From contig NZ_JAHXYW010000001.1 of the NCBI RefSeq assembly GCF_019969725.1, forward strand, positions 744,001-808,000: a stretch of 64,000 nt of DNA, written 5' to 3'. The notes beneath the pieces are model-generated. The model saw only the letters and a program-made list of their open reading frames with translations, searched no databases and was not told the origin of the DNA. The position numbers were made by a program, and so were the translations under genes. Shown here in pieces: positions 16,962-25,008 of the stretch. The stretch comes from Neobacillus bataviensis. GTDB taxonomy: Bacteria > Bacillota > Bacilli > Bacillales_B > DSM-18226. Within the stretch, counting starts at the first letter, position 1; each line of letters opens with the position of its first letter.

Positions 16962-16995
16962 AAACCATCCCTTTAATTCAAGGGTGGTTTTTTTA
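16962..16995 (+). terminator. Rho-independent terminator, orphan
   Basis: AACCATCCCTT-6 nt-AAGGGTGGTT followed by a T run on the plus strand. No intact plus-strand gene lies upstream, so it is probably left over from a lost gene. Confidence 0.6.
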
Positions 16996-17079
16996 TATAA
17001 GCTCCATGTTTGTCCATGTCTTTATAAGACAACCCTCATAATATATTAATATCCCTTGATTAAAGTAAGCATTTACAAG

Positions 17080-17106
17080 AGCGTCTTTTGGCGCTTTTTC
17101 TTTTTT
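17080..17106 (+). terminator. Terminator-like hairpin, orphan
   Basis: AGCGTC-TTTT-GGCGCT (one T-G pair) followed by TTTTTC on the plus strand. It has no intact gene to serve. Confidence 0.45.
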
Positions 17107-17165
17107 CGTACAAAAAAAGCCACCCGTTAAGGTGACATTATAGTTTATCGCTTTATCTTGCGCGG

Positions 17166-17300
17166 TTTATTCAGCTTCCAGGAAAATTGTCGCTGCAATA
17201 TGACGGAATAAATGCGGATGTAAATTCTTGTTATCCCTGCCTACACAGCGTAGCCATTTAATCTTTTCGGAAATGCTCGCAGTTGACGAAATGACTGTCC
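17166..17300 (-). pseudogene. Tyrosine recombinase C-terminal fragment
   Basis: The minus strand reads ISEKIKWLRCVGRDNKNL followed by HPHLFRHIAATIFLEAE and a TAA at 17166. HPHLFRH is the box II HxxR-type segment of phage integrases and XerC/D-like recombinases. The N-terminal part and the catalytic tyrosine are both missing. This is a second, separate integrase remnant from the one at 18.5-19.1 kb, so at least two elements appear to have visited this locus. Confidence 0.55.
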
Positions 17301-17439
17301 TTTATTATGTACATTTTGTTTAATTAATCACTTTTTATCGGTAGATTCCATTCGGATGAAAGTAATGCATCCAATTTTTCACTTTCTTAAAGTGCTTATC
17401 ATCCATAACAAATGATTTTACCTCAGTTCCAAAAAGATG

Positions 17440-17637
17440 CTAATGATAAGCTTTAAATTGTTCACATCCTCTTAAAAGCTCAATTGCGGCTTCTTGCCCC
17501 ATTCTTGATGTGGTTCCAGCCACAATAAAAGGAATATCCTCTTCATAATGAAGTAATACCTTGCCCCCAAAATAAATGTTGTCCAGTTCAGGTAATTCCT
17601 CTTTCATCGCCACTTCCATAATAACAAGTCGACTCAT
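17440..17637 (-). CDS. Uncharacterised 65-aa protein
   Basis: A small protein starting MSRLVIMEVAMKEELPEL and ending RGCEQFKAYH. It has one of the best ribosome binding sites of the region (AAGGAGGTGA, 5 nt before the ATG), so it is probably translated even though its surroundings are decayed. An in-frame GTG at 17646 lies inside this site and is unlikely to be used. No family is recognised. It may be a phage-derived cargo gene. Confidence 0.5.
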   Translation of the reverse strand: MSRLVIMEVAMKEELPELDNIYFGGKVLLHYEEDIPFIVAGTTSRMGQEAAIELLRGCEQFKAYH

Positions 17638-17820
17638 TTCCTTCACCTCCTTCTTTTAATAATTATGAAGTTTTTTTTATCATTCGAATGGAAAAATTAT
17701 GAATTTGATTTGAATTTTATCGACTGCAACTATTAGCCTCCTGACATTAGGAGATGATTCCAATAACCTCCTAATTTCTGTAATCCATTTCCATAGTATA
17801 ATTGTATAGAGGTGAAAAAT

Positions 17821-18503
17821 ATGTTTATAAGCCCAATGCTCCTCCATAAATCCGAACAGCCTTTTAACAATGATGATTATGTTTCAGAACCGAAAATGGA
17901 TGGGTTCCGACTCATCTATTCCCATATAGAAGATAAAAAGCTTTATACACGCCATAAAACCGATGTTACCAATCGTTTTCCTGAACTATTGAATTTAGAC
18001 ATTCCAAAGGGAACCGTTTTGGACGGGGAAGTGATCGTAACAGATATTTCAGGTAAACCTGATTTCGAGGCAGTCATGAGTAGGTTTTCGGTGTTCAATT
18101 CGGAAAAGGTGAAACTGTTGGCAAAACTGGAACCAGTGTCTTTCGTGGCATTCGACGTACTGTATTATAAGGGTGAGAAGGTAACTCAACTGCCATTATA
18201 TAAGAGAAAAGAAATCCTAGATGCGATAATACCAGTTAATACCCCCCTTTTAACCAAAGTAATGAGTATAGATGGGAACGGTATTACCCTCTTTAACCTA
18301 ATCAAAGAACAAAACCTTGAGGGAATTGTACTTAAGAAAAAGGACAGCCCTTATGAATTGGGAAGCGGTCATACTCCTGGCTCAAGGTCATTAATTACCA
18401 ATATCTAAATGTAATAGTGATGGGATATCTTAAAGATGAATTTGGTTGGCTATTATCCTCCGAGGAGGGTCGGTATGCGGGGATTAAAAATGAAAACCCT
18501 TGA
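17821..18503 (+). pseudogene. LigB/YoqV-type ATP-dependent DNA ligase, frameshifted
   Basis: The protein starts MFISPMLLHK, has the nucleotidyltransferase motif EPKMDGFR with the adenylated Lys, then DGEVI, FVAFDVLYYKG and EGIVLKKKDSPYELG. After this the frame changes. The expected continuation KRSYSWLKVINYQ and GYLKDEFGWLLSSEEGRYAG lies in another frame and ends at a TGA (18501-18503). One missing base in GGAAG (GGAAAG would restore it, near 18363) explains the break. The ATG at 17821 follows AGAGGTG; an in-frame GTG at 17812 lies within that site. The distal end is cut short where the integrase remnant begins. This ligase type is known from SPbeta-like prophages. Confidence 0.8.
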
Positions 18504-19111
18504 GGCGGAATAGCTGAATTCATTGTTGGAAACTGCAAAAGAAAAATCATTCGTGTATTATCCGATCATCAAAACGTCTATTCACACTGGAATGCGAAAA
18601 AGTGAATTAATCGGATTGAAATGGGATTACGTGGATTTTATTTAGAGCCAATAAATTTTATATTTGCGAAACCATTACGGAGGCGAATGGAAAGTATTTT
18701 TTCAATGCACTCCCCAAAGGAAAAGAACCAAGAGGAGTAAAATTAACAGCTAAATTAGTAAAGTTATTACAATCTCTTAAAGCCGAACATGACCATCGAA
18801 GAAAAATTCTTGGTGAAACGTACAATCCGCATAATCTTGTCTTTTGCAATTCAAAAGGAAATATAATGGCTCCTTCTGAAATTACGAGGGCTCTAAAGAG
18901 AGCATTAAAAGCTGCTGGACTCCCAGATATCCGGTTCCATGATCTGAGACATTCTCATGCGACCATTTTGCTTAAAGAGAATGTAAATGCAAAAATAGTC
19001 AGTGCTCGATTAGGTCACTCAAGAATCAATGTTACATTGGATACCTATTCACATGTAACAAATTCGATTGAAGAACTAGCTGTTAACACCTTGGATGAAA
19101 TTCTTCAGTAA
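18487..19111 (+). pseudogene. Phage-type tyrosine recombinase (integrase), broken
   Basis: Segments in order: KTLEAE, a TAG (18511-18513), LNSLLETAKEKSFVYYPI, then TGMRKSELIGLKW with the first catalytic Arg, a frameshift near 18645, FICETITEANGKYFFN, and finally an intact C-terminal part from 18866 with HDLRHSH (box II), LGHSRINVT and TYSHV (the nucleophilic Tyr). All catalytic residues are still readable but the gene has at least one stop and one frameshift, and the N-terminal DNA-binding domain is missing. It ends 116 bp from the 3' end of tRNA-Sec, a common position for an integrase. Confidence 0.8.
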
Positions 19112-19157
19112 CTTCAATGGTACAAAAATCACAAACGGCACTTTTGGGCACTTAACA

Positions 19158-19186
19158 TAAAAAAAGACCGAGTGCCCTCAGGTCTA
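19158..19186 (-). terminator. Terminator of tRNA-Sec gene
   Basis: On the minus strand AGACC-loop-GGTCT is followed by TTTTTTT. It lies about 40 bp past the tRNA-Sec 3' end. Confidence 0.6.
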
Positions 19187-19227
19187 TGTAAGAAAGGAAT
19201 TCGCTGGAACCCTTGATATGACTGGAT

Positions 19228-19324
19228 TGGCGGGACTGCGTGGGAATCGAACCCACCAGACCTGGCACGCAGGTCTCAAGCAGTTTTGAAGACTGTGGAG
19301 GGCACCAGCACCCCAATCAGCCCC
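19228..19324 (-). tRNA. selC: tRNA-Sec (UCA), selenocysteine
   Basis: A 97-nt tRNA with an encoded CCA. The anticodon loop CTTCAAA gives UCA, which reads UGA. The long variable arm (GAGACCTGCGTGCCAGGTCT forms its stem) and the extended acceptor (GGGGCTGA with GCAGTCCC, one G-U pair and one mismatch) are typical of bacterial tRNA-Sec. The T loop GGTTCGATTCC is normal. Its presence implies that the organism carries SelA/SelB/SelD and selenoproteins elsewhere; none is visible here. Integrase remnants abut its 3' side. Confidence 0.93.
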
Positions 19325-19349
19325 ATTCCATAATCTATTATTCGTAATC

Positions 19350-19378
19350 ATAATACCTTGGTATATTGTATTTTACAA
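19350..19378 (-). promoter_or_regulatory. Promoter of tRNA-Sec
   Basis: TTGTAA (19373-19378), 17 bp, TATTAT (19350-19355) on the minus strand, about 25 bp before the mature 5' end. Confidence 0.5.
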
Positions 19379-19534
19379 TAGGATTGCCTTATTTGTCACT
19401 TTTTCGACAACTATCTACTCCTACACCAATTGCCAACCAATTTACATAGCACAAACTTAAAAGGAGTTAACTTGTCATTATTGTCAAAAACATACTATAA
19501 TAAGTTGAAAAATAGTTTTTTGTAGGTGAATAAG

Positions 19535-19960
19535 ATGCTTCATGGTTGGTTTTTATGGTTTATCCTTTTCTGGGTCGTTTTCCTGGTTGGTTCATTTGCC
19601 ATCGGGGGATATTTTATGTTTCGAAAGTTTTTGAAGAAGATGCCGAAGGAAGATGGCAAATCCGTAATGGATTGGGAAGAACATTATGTAAATGAAACAC
19701 GTCATTTGTGGAGCGGCGATGAGAAATCCCTTCTAGAAGATTTAGTTAGTCCAGTGCCCGAGCTTTTCCGTGATGTGGCGAGGCATAAAATTGCCGGTAA
19801 AATTGGCGAACTGGCTTTAAAAGAAAATGCTGCTAAAATTACCGAAGAACTGGTCATCAGAGGCTATATACTTGCAACACCCAAACGAGATCATAAATTT
19901 TTGCGTAAAAAACTGTTTGAAAATAGAATCGATGTTGCTCCATATGACCACTTATTTTAA
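19535..19960 (+). CDS. yneK: YneK-like DUF2621 membrane-anchored protein
   Basis: This 141-aa protein has one N-terminal membrane span (WFLWFILFWVVFLVGSFAIGGYF) and a soluble C-terminal domain with DWEEHYVNETRHLW and TEELVIRGYILATPKRDHKFL. It matches the Bacillus YneK/DUF2621 family of unknown function, which lies near ccdA in Bacillus, as it does here. An in-frame GTG at 19526 exists, but AGGTGA is spaced for the ATG at 19535. A clean terminator follows. Confidence 0.85.
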   Translation: MLHGWFLWFILFWVVFLVGSFAIGGYFMFRKFLKKMPKEDGKSVMDWEEHYVNETRHLWSGDEKSLLEDLVSPVPELFRDVARHKIAGKIGELALKENAAKITEELVIRGYILATPKRDHKFLRKKLFENRIDVAPYDHLF

Positions 19961-19961
19961 T

Positions 19962-19989
19962 CCGTTCCATTCTAGGAACGGTTTTTCTT
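19962..19989 (+). terminator. Terminator of yneK
   Basis: CCGTTCC-6 nt-GGAACGG followed by TTTTTCTTTT on the plus strand, directly after the stop codon. Confidence 0.85.
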
Positions 19990-19997
19990 TTGACCAC

Positions 19998-20028
19998 AAA
20001 AAATTGCCCTGACAGCATAGCTGCCAGG
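19998..20028 (-). terminator. Terminator of L,D-transpeptidase gene
   Basis: On the minus strand CCTGGCAG-CTATG-CTGTCAGG (one mismatch) is followed by GCAATTTTTT. It lies just past the stop of the gene at 20047. Confidence 0.75.
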
Positions 20029-20046
20029 ACACAATTCATGTGTATT

Positions 20047-21273
20047 TCATCGAATTCCAACCATATCTAGACTAATATGGAGATAATACCTTGAACCTTC
20101 ATAGCTCAACCAGCTGGATACCAATCCATCATTATTGCCTAGATAATATCGATTTCCTGAAAATGTTACCCACCCGTTCCTTAGTGGTTCGGGATTTTCA
20201 TAGAATTTTAACTGGCTCATGACAGGTGTTGCTGCCGTGTTCATCACACCATTGGTATCTTGATAATACCATTTGCCCTTAAAATTAAACCAGCCTGTAT
20301 CCATTTCTCCTCTCTGATTGAGATAATACCACTTGCCTTCGACTTCCACCCAGCCCGTTTTCAAGATTCCGTCCTGGTCAAAATAATAGCTTTTTTCTCC
20401 TGATGACAGCCAGCCGGTTTTCATCTCTCCAGTTTTCGGATCAAGATAATACCACTTGCCATTTTCCTCAAACCAACCTGTTTTCATCACCCCTGTTAGA
20501 TCAAAGTAATACCTTTTGCCGCTTTCTTCTACCCAGCCTGTTTGCCTAACCCCTTTTCCATCCAGATAATAAGTCTTTCCGCCAAGAGACATCCAACCTG
20601 TCTTCATGACTCCCTTATTATCAAAATAATACGATTTACCGTTAACGGACTGCCAGCCGGTTTTTGCCGTCCCATTAGTATAGTAATAGGTTTTACCGTT
20701 CGTCACTACCCAGCCATTAATCGGTGCAGGATTCTCATTTTCTATTCCACCACTTGCAGGAACGCTCACACCATACCCATTTGCTTGAGCAATCGTGTCG
20801 AAGCTGCTGTTCGAATAGGTGATGACCACAGTTGTAAACATTTTGACCTGGTCAAACAGCCAGCGCACTTCCTCATTATGCATTCGGACACAGCCGTGAC
20901 TGACATATTTACCAATTGAATTTTCATTATTATTGCCATGTATCCCATAGGTGGTGCCGTATGTACCTCTCGCTTCCAGTCCCATCCAGCGGTCTCCTAA
21001 AGGATTCCTAGGGTCTCCACCCGCTATATGGCCCGTATAATAGGGCCGATTTTTGATCTTGTTGACAATCCTAAATTTCCCTTCTGGCGTCAAACTTCTT
21101 GTTTTTCCCGTTGCCACTTTAAAGCTTCTAACCAAATGACCGCCATCATAAAAGGCAAGCGTATTCGTCCTTTTGTTAATGATAATAAACTGGGAATTGC
21201 CTGCCGCTTCTATTTGAGTTGCGGGTAACAAAAGACCTAGGAACAGAACAAAAATAACCGATACTTTTCTCAT
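20047..21273 (-). CDS. Secreted L,D-transpeptidase with cell-wall-binding repeats
   Basis: This 408-aa protein has a signal peptide (MRKVSVIFVLFLGLLLPATQIEAA), a YkuD catalytic domain with His112 and the SHGCVR motif (125-130, nucleophile Cys128), and then about nine choline-binding-type repeats (GWxxxxGKxYYLD...G-MKTGW) from about residue 195 to the end. YkuD enzymes form 3-3 peptidoglycan cross-links or attach proteins; the repeats hold the enzyme on the wall. The open frame extends to 21369, but GGGGAG precedes the ATG at 21273 and the signal peptide starts there. The repeats resemble those of the protein at 28490-29821. Confidence 0.9.
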   Translation of the reverse strand: MRKVSVIFVLFLGLLLPATQIEAAGNSQFIIINKRTNTLAFYDGGHLVRSFKVATGKTRSLTPEGKFRIVNKIKNRPYYTGHIAGGDPRNPLGDRWMGLEARGTYGTTYGIHGNNNENSIGKYVSHGCVRMHNEEVRWLFDQVKMFTTVVITYSNSSFDTIAQANGYGVSVPASGGIENENPAPINGWVVTNGKTYYYTNGTAKTGWQSVNGKSYYFDNKGVMKTGWMSLGGKTYYLDGKGVRQTGWVEESGKRYYFDLTGVMKTGWFEENGKWYYLDPKTGEMKTGWLSSGEKSYYFDQDGILKTGWVEVEGKWYYLNQRGEMDTGWFNFKGKWYYQDTNGVMNTAATPVMSQLKFYENPEPLRNGWVTFSGNRYYLGNNDGLVSSWLSYEGSRYYLHISLDMVGIR

Positions 21274-21430
21274 TGGTATCTCCCCAATCACGTAGTCATC
21301 CATAAAACACATGAGATATCGGAGGATTCTGTTAAACCAACACGAGACAATAGCAAAAGTAGTATGCAAAAAAAATAAGCTTAATAATTTTTATTAAGCG
21401 ATTTCACTTTATATTCATTAGCAGAGCATT

Positions 21431-21463
21431 AAAAAAACACTGACTCGGGAAGAGACAGTGTTT
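21431..21463 (-). terminator. Terminator of ccdC
   Basis: On the minus strand AAACACTG-CTC...GAG-CAGTGTTTTTTT forms an interrupted stem followed by a T run. It overlaps the ccdC stop codon. Confidence 0.8.
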
Positions 21464-21929
21464 ATCCATGTAATTGCTTATAGAGTTTTTTATAATCCCG
21501 GTACATAGCCACACGCCATGGCACAATCATGCTGAATGCAAGCAGGAAGAACATGCCGCTAAGCTGGCCAATATCAATTGTACTGCTTAAAATCGTTTTT
21601 AAAACAACGCGGAGTACTAATAATCCGACTAAAATAAATATAAACGCCTTTGATCGCTTTAAATAAATATCATTGTCACGAATTTCAAATTGTGAGGTTT
21701 TAATCAACAATATCGAAAAAAGCATTCCGACAATGACCGCTTCTAATATTTCCATCGGTGTTAACCGAAATTGTGGGGCCAGATACATTAGGGCACCGCT
21801 GGACATGAAAAAAGGCGGCAGGATAATCTTCTTAAGATTTGTGGGTTTGTTTGCTGCCTTCATTCGTATGAATAAGACAAAAAAGCCCATAAAAACTGCT
21901 CCGATTGAAGAAACAACAACGTAGTTCAT
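21462..21929 (-). CDS. ccdC: CcdC-family membrane protein
   Basis: This 155-aa protein has four predicted spans and is similar to Bacillus CcdC (YneJ), encoded in the ccdA cluster, including LPPFFMSSGALMYLAPQFR, WRVAMYRDY and the alternating span pattern. Its function is not established. In B. subtilis a response-regulator-like ccdB (yneI) lies between ccdA and ccdC. Here only 80 bp separate the two genes, so ccdB is absent from this position. Confidence 0.85.
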   Translation of the reverse strand: MNYVVVSSIGAVFMGFFVLFIRMKAANKPTNLKKIILPPFFMSSGALMYLAPQFRLTPMEILEAVIVGMLFSILLIKTSQFEIRDNDIYLKRSKAFIFILVGLLVLRVVLKTILSSTIDIGQLSGMFFLLAFSMIVPWRVAMYRDYKKLYKQLHG

Positions 21930-22009
21930 AGGATTCTCTTCCTTATCTAAGAATTTACTTACATATTATACATCAGAATATAAAAATTGAACAAAATTTT
22001 TATATGAAA

Positions 22010-22717
22010 TTAGAATCCAGTAAAGCCCCCAAACAAACGGGAAAACAAAATAATGATTTTGGTCATCCAATCAAAGAAAAGTACAATCCCCATGACAATC
22101 ATGATATAGCCGCCAATCTTCATAATCCTGCCGCTGTTCTTTTTAATCCATTTCATCCGTCCTACAAAGAAGGATAAAATAAAAAATGGGATTGCAAATC
22201 CTAAGGAATAAGCAAACATGTATAACACACCTGATTCAGGATTTGATCCAGCAAGTAGAATAACAGATGATAGAATCGGTCCTGTACATGGGGTCCAGCC
22301 AGCTGCAAAAGCCATACCGATTAAAATGGATCCTAAAAAGCCCGACGGACGATTCTTAAACTCGAAGCGGCGATCCTTCATCATAAACTCAGGTTTGAAT
22401 ACACCCACGATAATTAATCCGAAGAAAACAATAAAAATTCCGCCCAATTGACGTATGAGGTCTTTGTAATTTGAGAAAAAGCTCCCAAGAAAAGATGTCC
22501 CAAAGCCGATGGCAATAAAAATAATCGAAAATCCTAATAGGAAAAACAAGGTGTGAAGCAAACTTCGCTTTTGCAGTAAAGCATTTTCACTTTGTAATTC
22601 CCCTACCGACATTCCAGTGATGTACGATAAAAAGGCGGGATAAAGCGGCAGACAGCATGGTGAAATAAAACTCAAAAATCCCGCACCTAAAGCTAAAAAT
22701 ATATTTACATCTGACAT
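22010..22717 (-). CDS. ccdA: Cytochrome c biogenesis thiol-disulfide transporter CcdA
   Basis: This 235-aa polytopic protein has six predicted spans and the two conserved cysteine sites, [18 protein letters not shown] in the first span and [11 protein letters not shown] in the fourth. CcdA passes reducing equivalents from cytoplasmic thioredoxin across the membrane to extracytoplasmic thiol proteins (ResA in cytochrome c maturation, StoA in spore cortex formation). It is the first gene of a ccdA-ccdC unit. RBS GGGAG precedes the ATG. A Fur-box-like sequence lies about 58 bp upstream, next to an extended -10 (TGTTAGAAT), which suggests iron-linked control. Confidence 0.93.
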   Translation of the reverse strand: MSDVNIFLALGAGFLSFISPCCLPLYPAFLSYITGMSVGELQSENALLQKRSLLHTLFFLLGFSIIFIAIGFGTSFLGSFFSNYKDLIRQLGGIFIVFFGLIIVGVFKPEFMMKDRRFEFKNRPSGFLGSILIGMAFAAGWTPCTGPILSSVILLAGSNPESGVLYMFAYSLGFAIPFFILSFFVGRMKWIKKNSGRIMKIGGYIMIVMGIVLFFDWMTKIIILFSRLFGGFTGF

Positions 22718-22774
22718 ATTAACACTCCCACTATAGTCGATACCCTTTCATTCTAACAAAACTTTAACCTAAAA

Positions 22775-22793
22775 GATAATGATTATCATGAAT
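22775..22793. promoter_or_regulatory. Fur box upstream of ccdA
   Basis: GATAATGATTATCATGAAT matches 16 of 19 positions of the Fur consensus GATAATGATTATCATTATC, with the first 15 identical. It lies just upstream of the likely ccdA -10 region. Confidence 0.65.
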
Positions 22794-22995
22794 ATTTTGT
22801 GACTCTGACTACTTTCTGTCCCTTCAACATACTCTCTATTTTCAAAATTTATGTCCGTCGAGATTGGATAATTTCTTACAATTTCCTTTGAAATTATTTA
22901 CATCATAGGTTATACTAGTAAAACAATGCCTTTTGGTAGTTTAGTATTATTTTTCTACCAAAAAAATTGGAGATTATCCGGAAAGGAACTCGCCC

Positions 22996-23172
22996 GTGAT
23001 CAAACAAGATTTAGTAGTCCTTATTGAAAAAAAGCGAGCTGAATTAATTCAAGTCGCGATCACTAACGGCTTGACCTCCTCCGTTGCCATTCGCTACAGC
23101 CAGGAGCTAGACAATCTATTAAATGAATATAATCGAATGTATATAAAGAAAGTATCACACTCTACTTATTAA
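22996..23172 (+). CDS. Spo0E-like aspartyl-phosphate phosphatase
   Basis: A 58-aa protein beginning at GTG (read as MIKQDLVVLIEKKRAELI) with the family signature YSQELDNLLNEYNRM. The SxELD motif is diagnostic of Spo0E-type phosphatases, which remove phosphate from Spo0A and so delay sporulation. AAAGGA lies 8 nt upstream of the GTG, and a strong bidirectional terminator follows at once. It is small and starts at GTG, so it is easily missed. It has its own transcription unit in this interval. Confidence 0.85.
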   Translation: MIKQDLVVLIEKKRAELIQVAITNGLTSSVAIRYSQELDNLLNEYNRMYIKKVSHSTY

Positions 23173-23179
23173 ATCATGC

Positions 23180-23210
23180 AAAAAGCCTGGCAGCACGCCA
23201 GGCTTTTTTT
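23180..23210. terminator. Bidirectional terminator
   Basis: AAAGCCTGGC-AGCAC-GCCAGGCTTT with T runs on both sides. It serves the Spo0E-like gene on the plus strand and the ABC exporter operon on the minus strand. Confidence 0.9.
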
Positions 23211-25007
23211 CTATAAATTCATGACATCCTCATATCTTTCGACTGCTCCATTTTGCAGAAGGAACATTTTGTGATACAACCCGCCAAGAGCCAGCAGCTC
23301 TTGATGCGTGCCCCGCTCTACGATTTCTCCCTGATGCAGCACAAGAATGAGATCCGCATCCTGGATAGTTGATAAACGGTGGGCAATCGCAATGGTCGTT
23401 CTGCCCTTTCGCATTTTGGACAGCGCTGTTTGAATCGCTTCTTCGGTTTCTGTATCAATATTGGCCGTTGCTTCATCCAAAACTAGTATTTTCGGATTCG
23501 CGGCAATTGTCCTCGCAAAGGCGATGAGCTGTCGTTGACCGCTTGAGAAGGTTGCGCCCCTCTCTACTACCTTATGGTTAAATCCGTCATCTAGTTTTTC
23601 AATGAAGGTATGGGCCTGGACAAACTTTGCCGCCTCCATTACCTGCTCATCAGTCATGTCTTGATTATGAAGGCGGATATTATCCTTGACTGTTCCATAA
23701 AACAAAAACGGATCCTGGAGGACAAGCCCCATTTTTTCACGCAGTTCCGGTTTTGTATATTGGCGAATCGATTCCCCATCAATCAAAATCTCACCCTGTT
23801 CATATTCATAGAAGCGCATCATTAAATTAATAATCGAACTTTTTCCACTTCCGGTATGACCAACGAGGGCGACTGTTTCGCCCGGATTGGCAGTAAAGGA
23901 AATCTTTTTTAACACATTCCGCTTACCGTCATAGGAAAAACTCAAGTCTTTAAATTCTATTTTTCCCTTTTCGATTGTCATTTCTTTTTCTTCGTTCTGA
24001 GCCGGTGCCAGCTCCTGTTCATCTAGTAATTTAAAGACTCGAGAACCAGCCACTATGGCTTGCTGGTATAAAGAGAGTCTCATCATCATTTGATTAACAG
24101 GCTCAAAAAAACGGTCCAAATAATTGATAAAGGCATAGATGACACCAATTTCAATGCTGTGTTGGAAGGAAGTAATGCCGAAGTAGCCCAGTACAATGAT
24201 AAGGGCAAACGTATAAATCAGGTCAATGGCCGGCCTTAACAGCAAACCGTCAATTTTTATATTTTTCATTCCTGCACTGTAGTGCTGATTGTTAATCTCA
24301 CCGAACTCATAGCGCAGACGTTTTTCCTGGCGAAACACTTGAATAATCGACATTCCCTGAAGTGACTCTGCCAGCTTCGCGTTTAATTGGCTCAGTCTCT
24401 CCCGCATGGCAAGGTAATAGCGTGAACTTAATTTTCGGTACAAGGCCATGACGTAGATAAGGATGGGAATGATGATGACGCAAAACAAGGCTAGCTTTAC
24501 ATTCAAAATGAACATCGCAATGAATATACCTGACAGCAGGAATCCGCTTTGAATAAACGTGGATAGGACCGTTACAAACATCTCTTTAATGGCTTCCGTA
24601 TCATTCGTTACCCGTGACACAATGCTTCCGGCCGGCGTCTTATCGAAATACTTTAAACCAAGTGCCTGCACCTTGGAAAAAACATCAATTCGCAGCTGCT
24701 GAATGATATAAAGGGCGATCTCCTGAAACTTCACTAATTGAAAAAAGAACAGGATTGCTTTTACTATCTGGATTCCCATGTAGATGGACCCCAGAATGAG
24801 TAAAGGCCGAAACGCAAGCTTCCCTGGCGTCAAATAATCATCGATAAAAATTTTAACCAGGATTGGGAGAACGATATCTCCTATCGTTGTTAACAGTAGT
24901 AAGATAAAGGCAATCCCGATGATTTTTTTATGCGGCTTTGTATAGGAAAGAAGGCGGTATAAGACTTTTCGTTGCTCCCGTTCGGAAAGCTGTACTTTCT
25001 CTTCCAT
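23211..25007 (-). CDS. ABC exporter half-transporter, subunit with canonical ATPase site
   Basis: This 598-aa type IV ABC exporter subunit has six membrane spans (about 25-320) and a nucleotide-binding domain with Walker A GHTGSGKSS, signature FSSGQRQL, Walker B ILVLDEATANID with the catalytic Glu, and a switch His (IAIAHRLS). It forms a heterodimer with the preceding gene: the ATG at 25007 lies 1 nt past the partner's stop codon. The signature is SSGQ instead of SGGQ. Related pairs are YknUV and BmrCD of B. subtilis. It probably exports drugs or lipids; the substrate is unknown. Confidence 0.9.
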   Translation of the reverse strand: MEEKVQLSEREQRKVLYRLLSYTKPHKKIIGIAFILLLLTTIGDIVLPILVKIFIDDYLTPGKLAFRPLLILGSIYMGIQIVKAILFFFQLVKFQEIALYIIQQLRIDVFSKVQALGLKYFDKTPAGSIVSRVTNDTEAIKEMFVTVLSTFIQSGFLLSGIFIAMFILNVKLALFCVIIIPILIYVMALYRKLSSRYYLAMRERLSQLNAKLAESLQGMSIIQVFRQEKRLRYEFGEINNQHYSAGMKNIKIDGLLLRPAIDLIYTFALIIVLGYFGITSFQHSIEIGVIYAFINYLDRFFEPVNQMMMRLSLYQQAIVAGSRVFKLLDEQELAPAQNEEKEMTIEKGKIEFKDLSFSYDGKRNVLKKISFTANPGETVALVGHTGSGKSSIINLMMRFYEYEQGEILIDGESIRQYTKPELREKMGLVLQDPFLFYGTVKDNIRLHNQDMTDEQVMEAAKFVQAHTFIEKLDDGFNHKVVERGATFSSGQRQLIAFARTIAANPKILVLDEATANIDTETEEAIQTALSKMRKGRTTIAIAHRLSTIQDADLILVLHQGEIVERGTHQELLALGGLYHKMFLLQNGAVERYEDVMNL

Positions 25008-25008
25008 A

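Noticed and set aside
18501..18503. TGA in the ligase remnant as a selenocysteine codon, given that tRNA-Sec is nearby
   Set aside because: It follows a frameshift, lies at the junction with the integrase remnant, and ligases have no Cys/Sec at this place. The other disrupting stops in the region are TAA or TAG.
19228..19324. Duplicate attachment site matching the tRNA-Sec 3' end
   Set aside because: I looked for a second copy of GGGACTGCGTGGGAATCGA by eye in 14-19 kb and did not find one. An exact search should be run to confirm.
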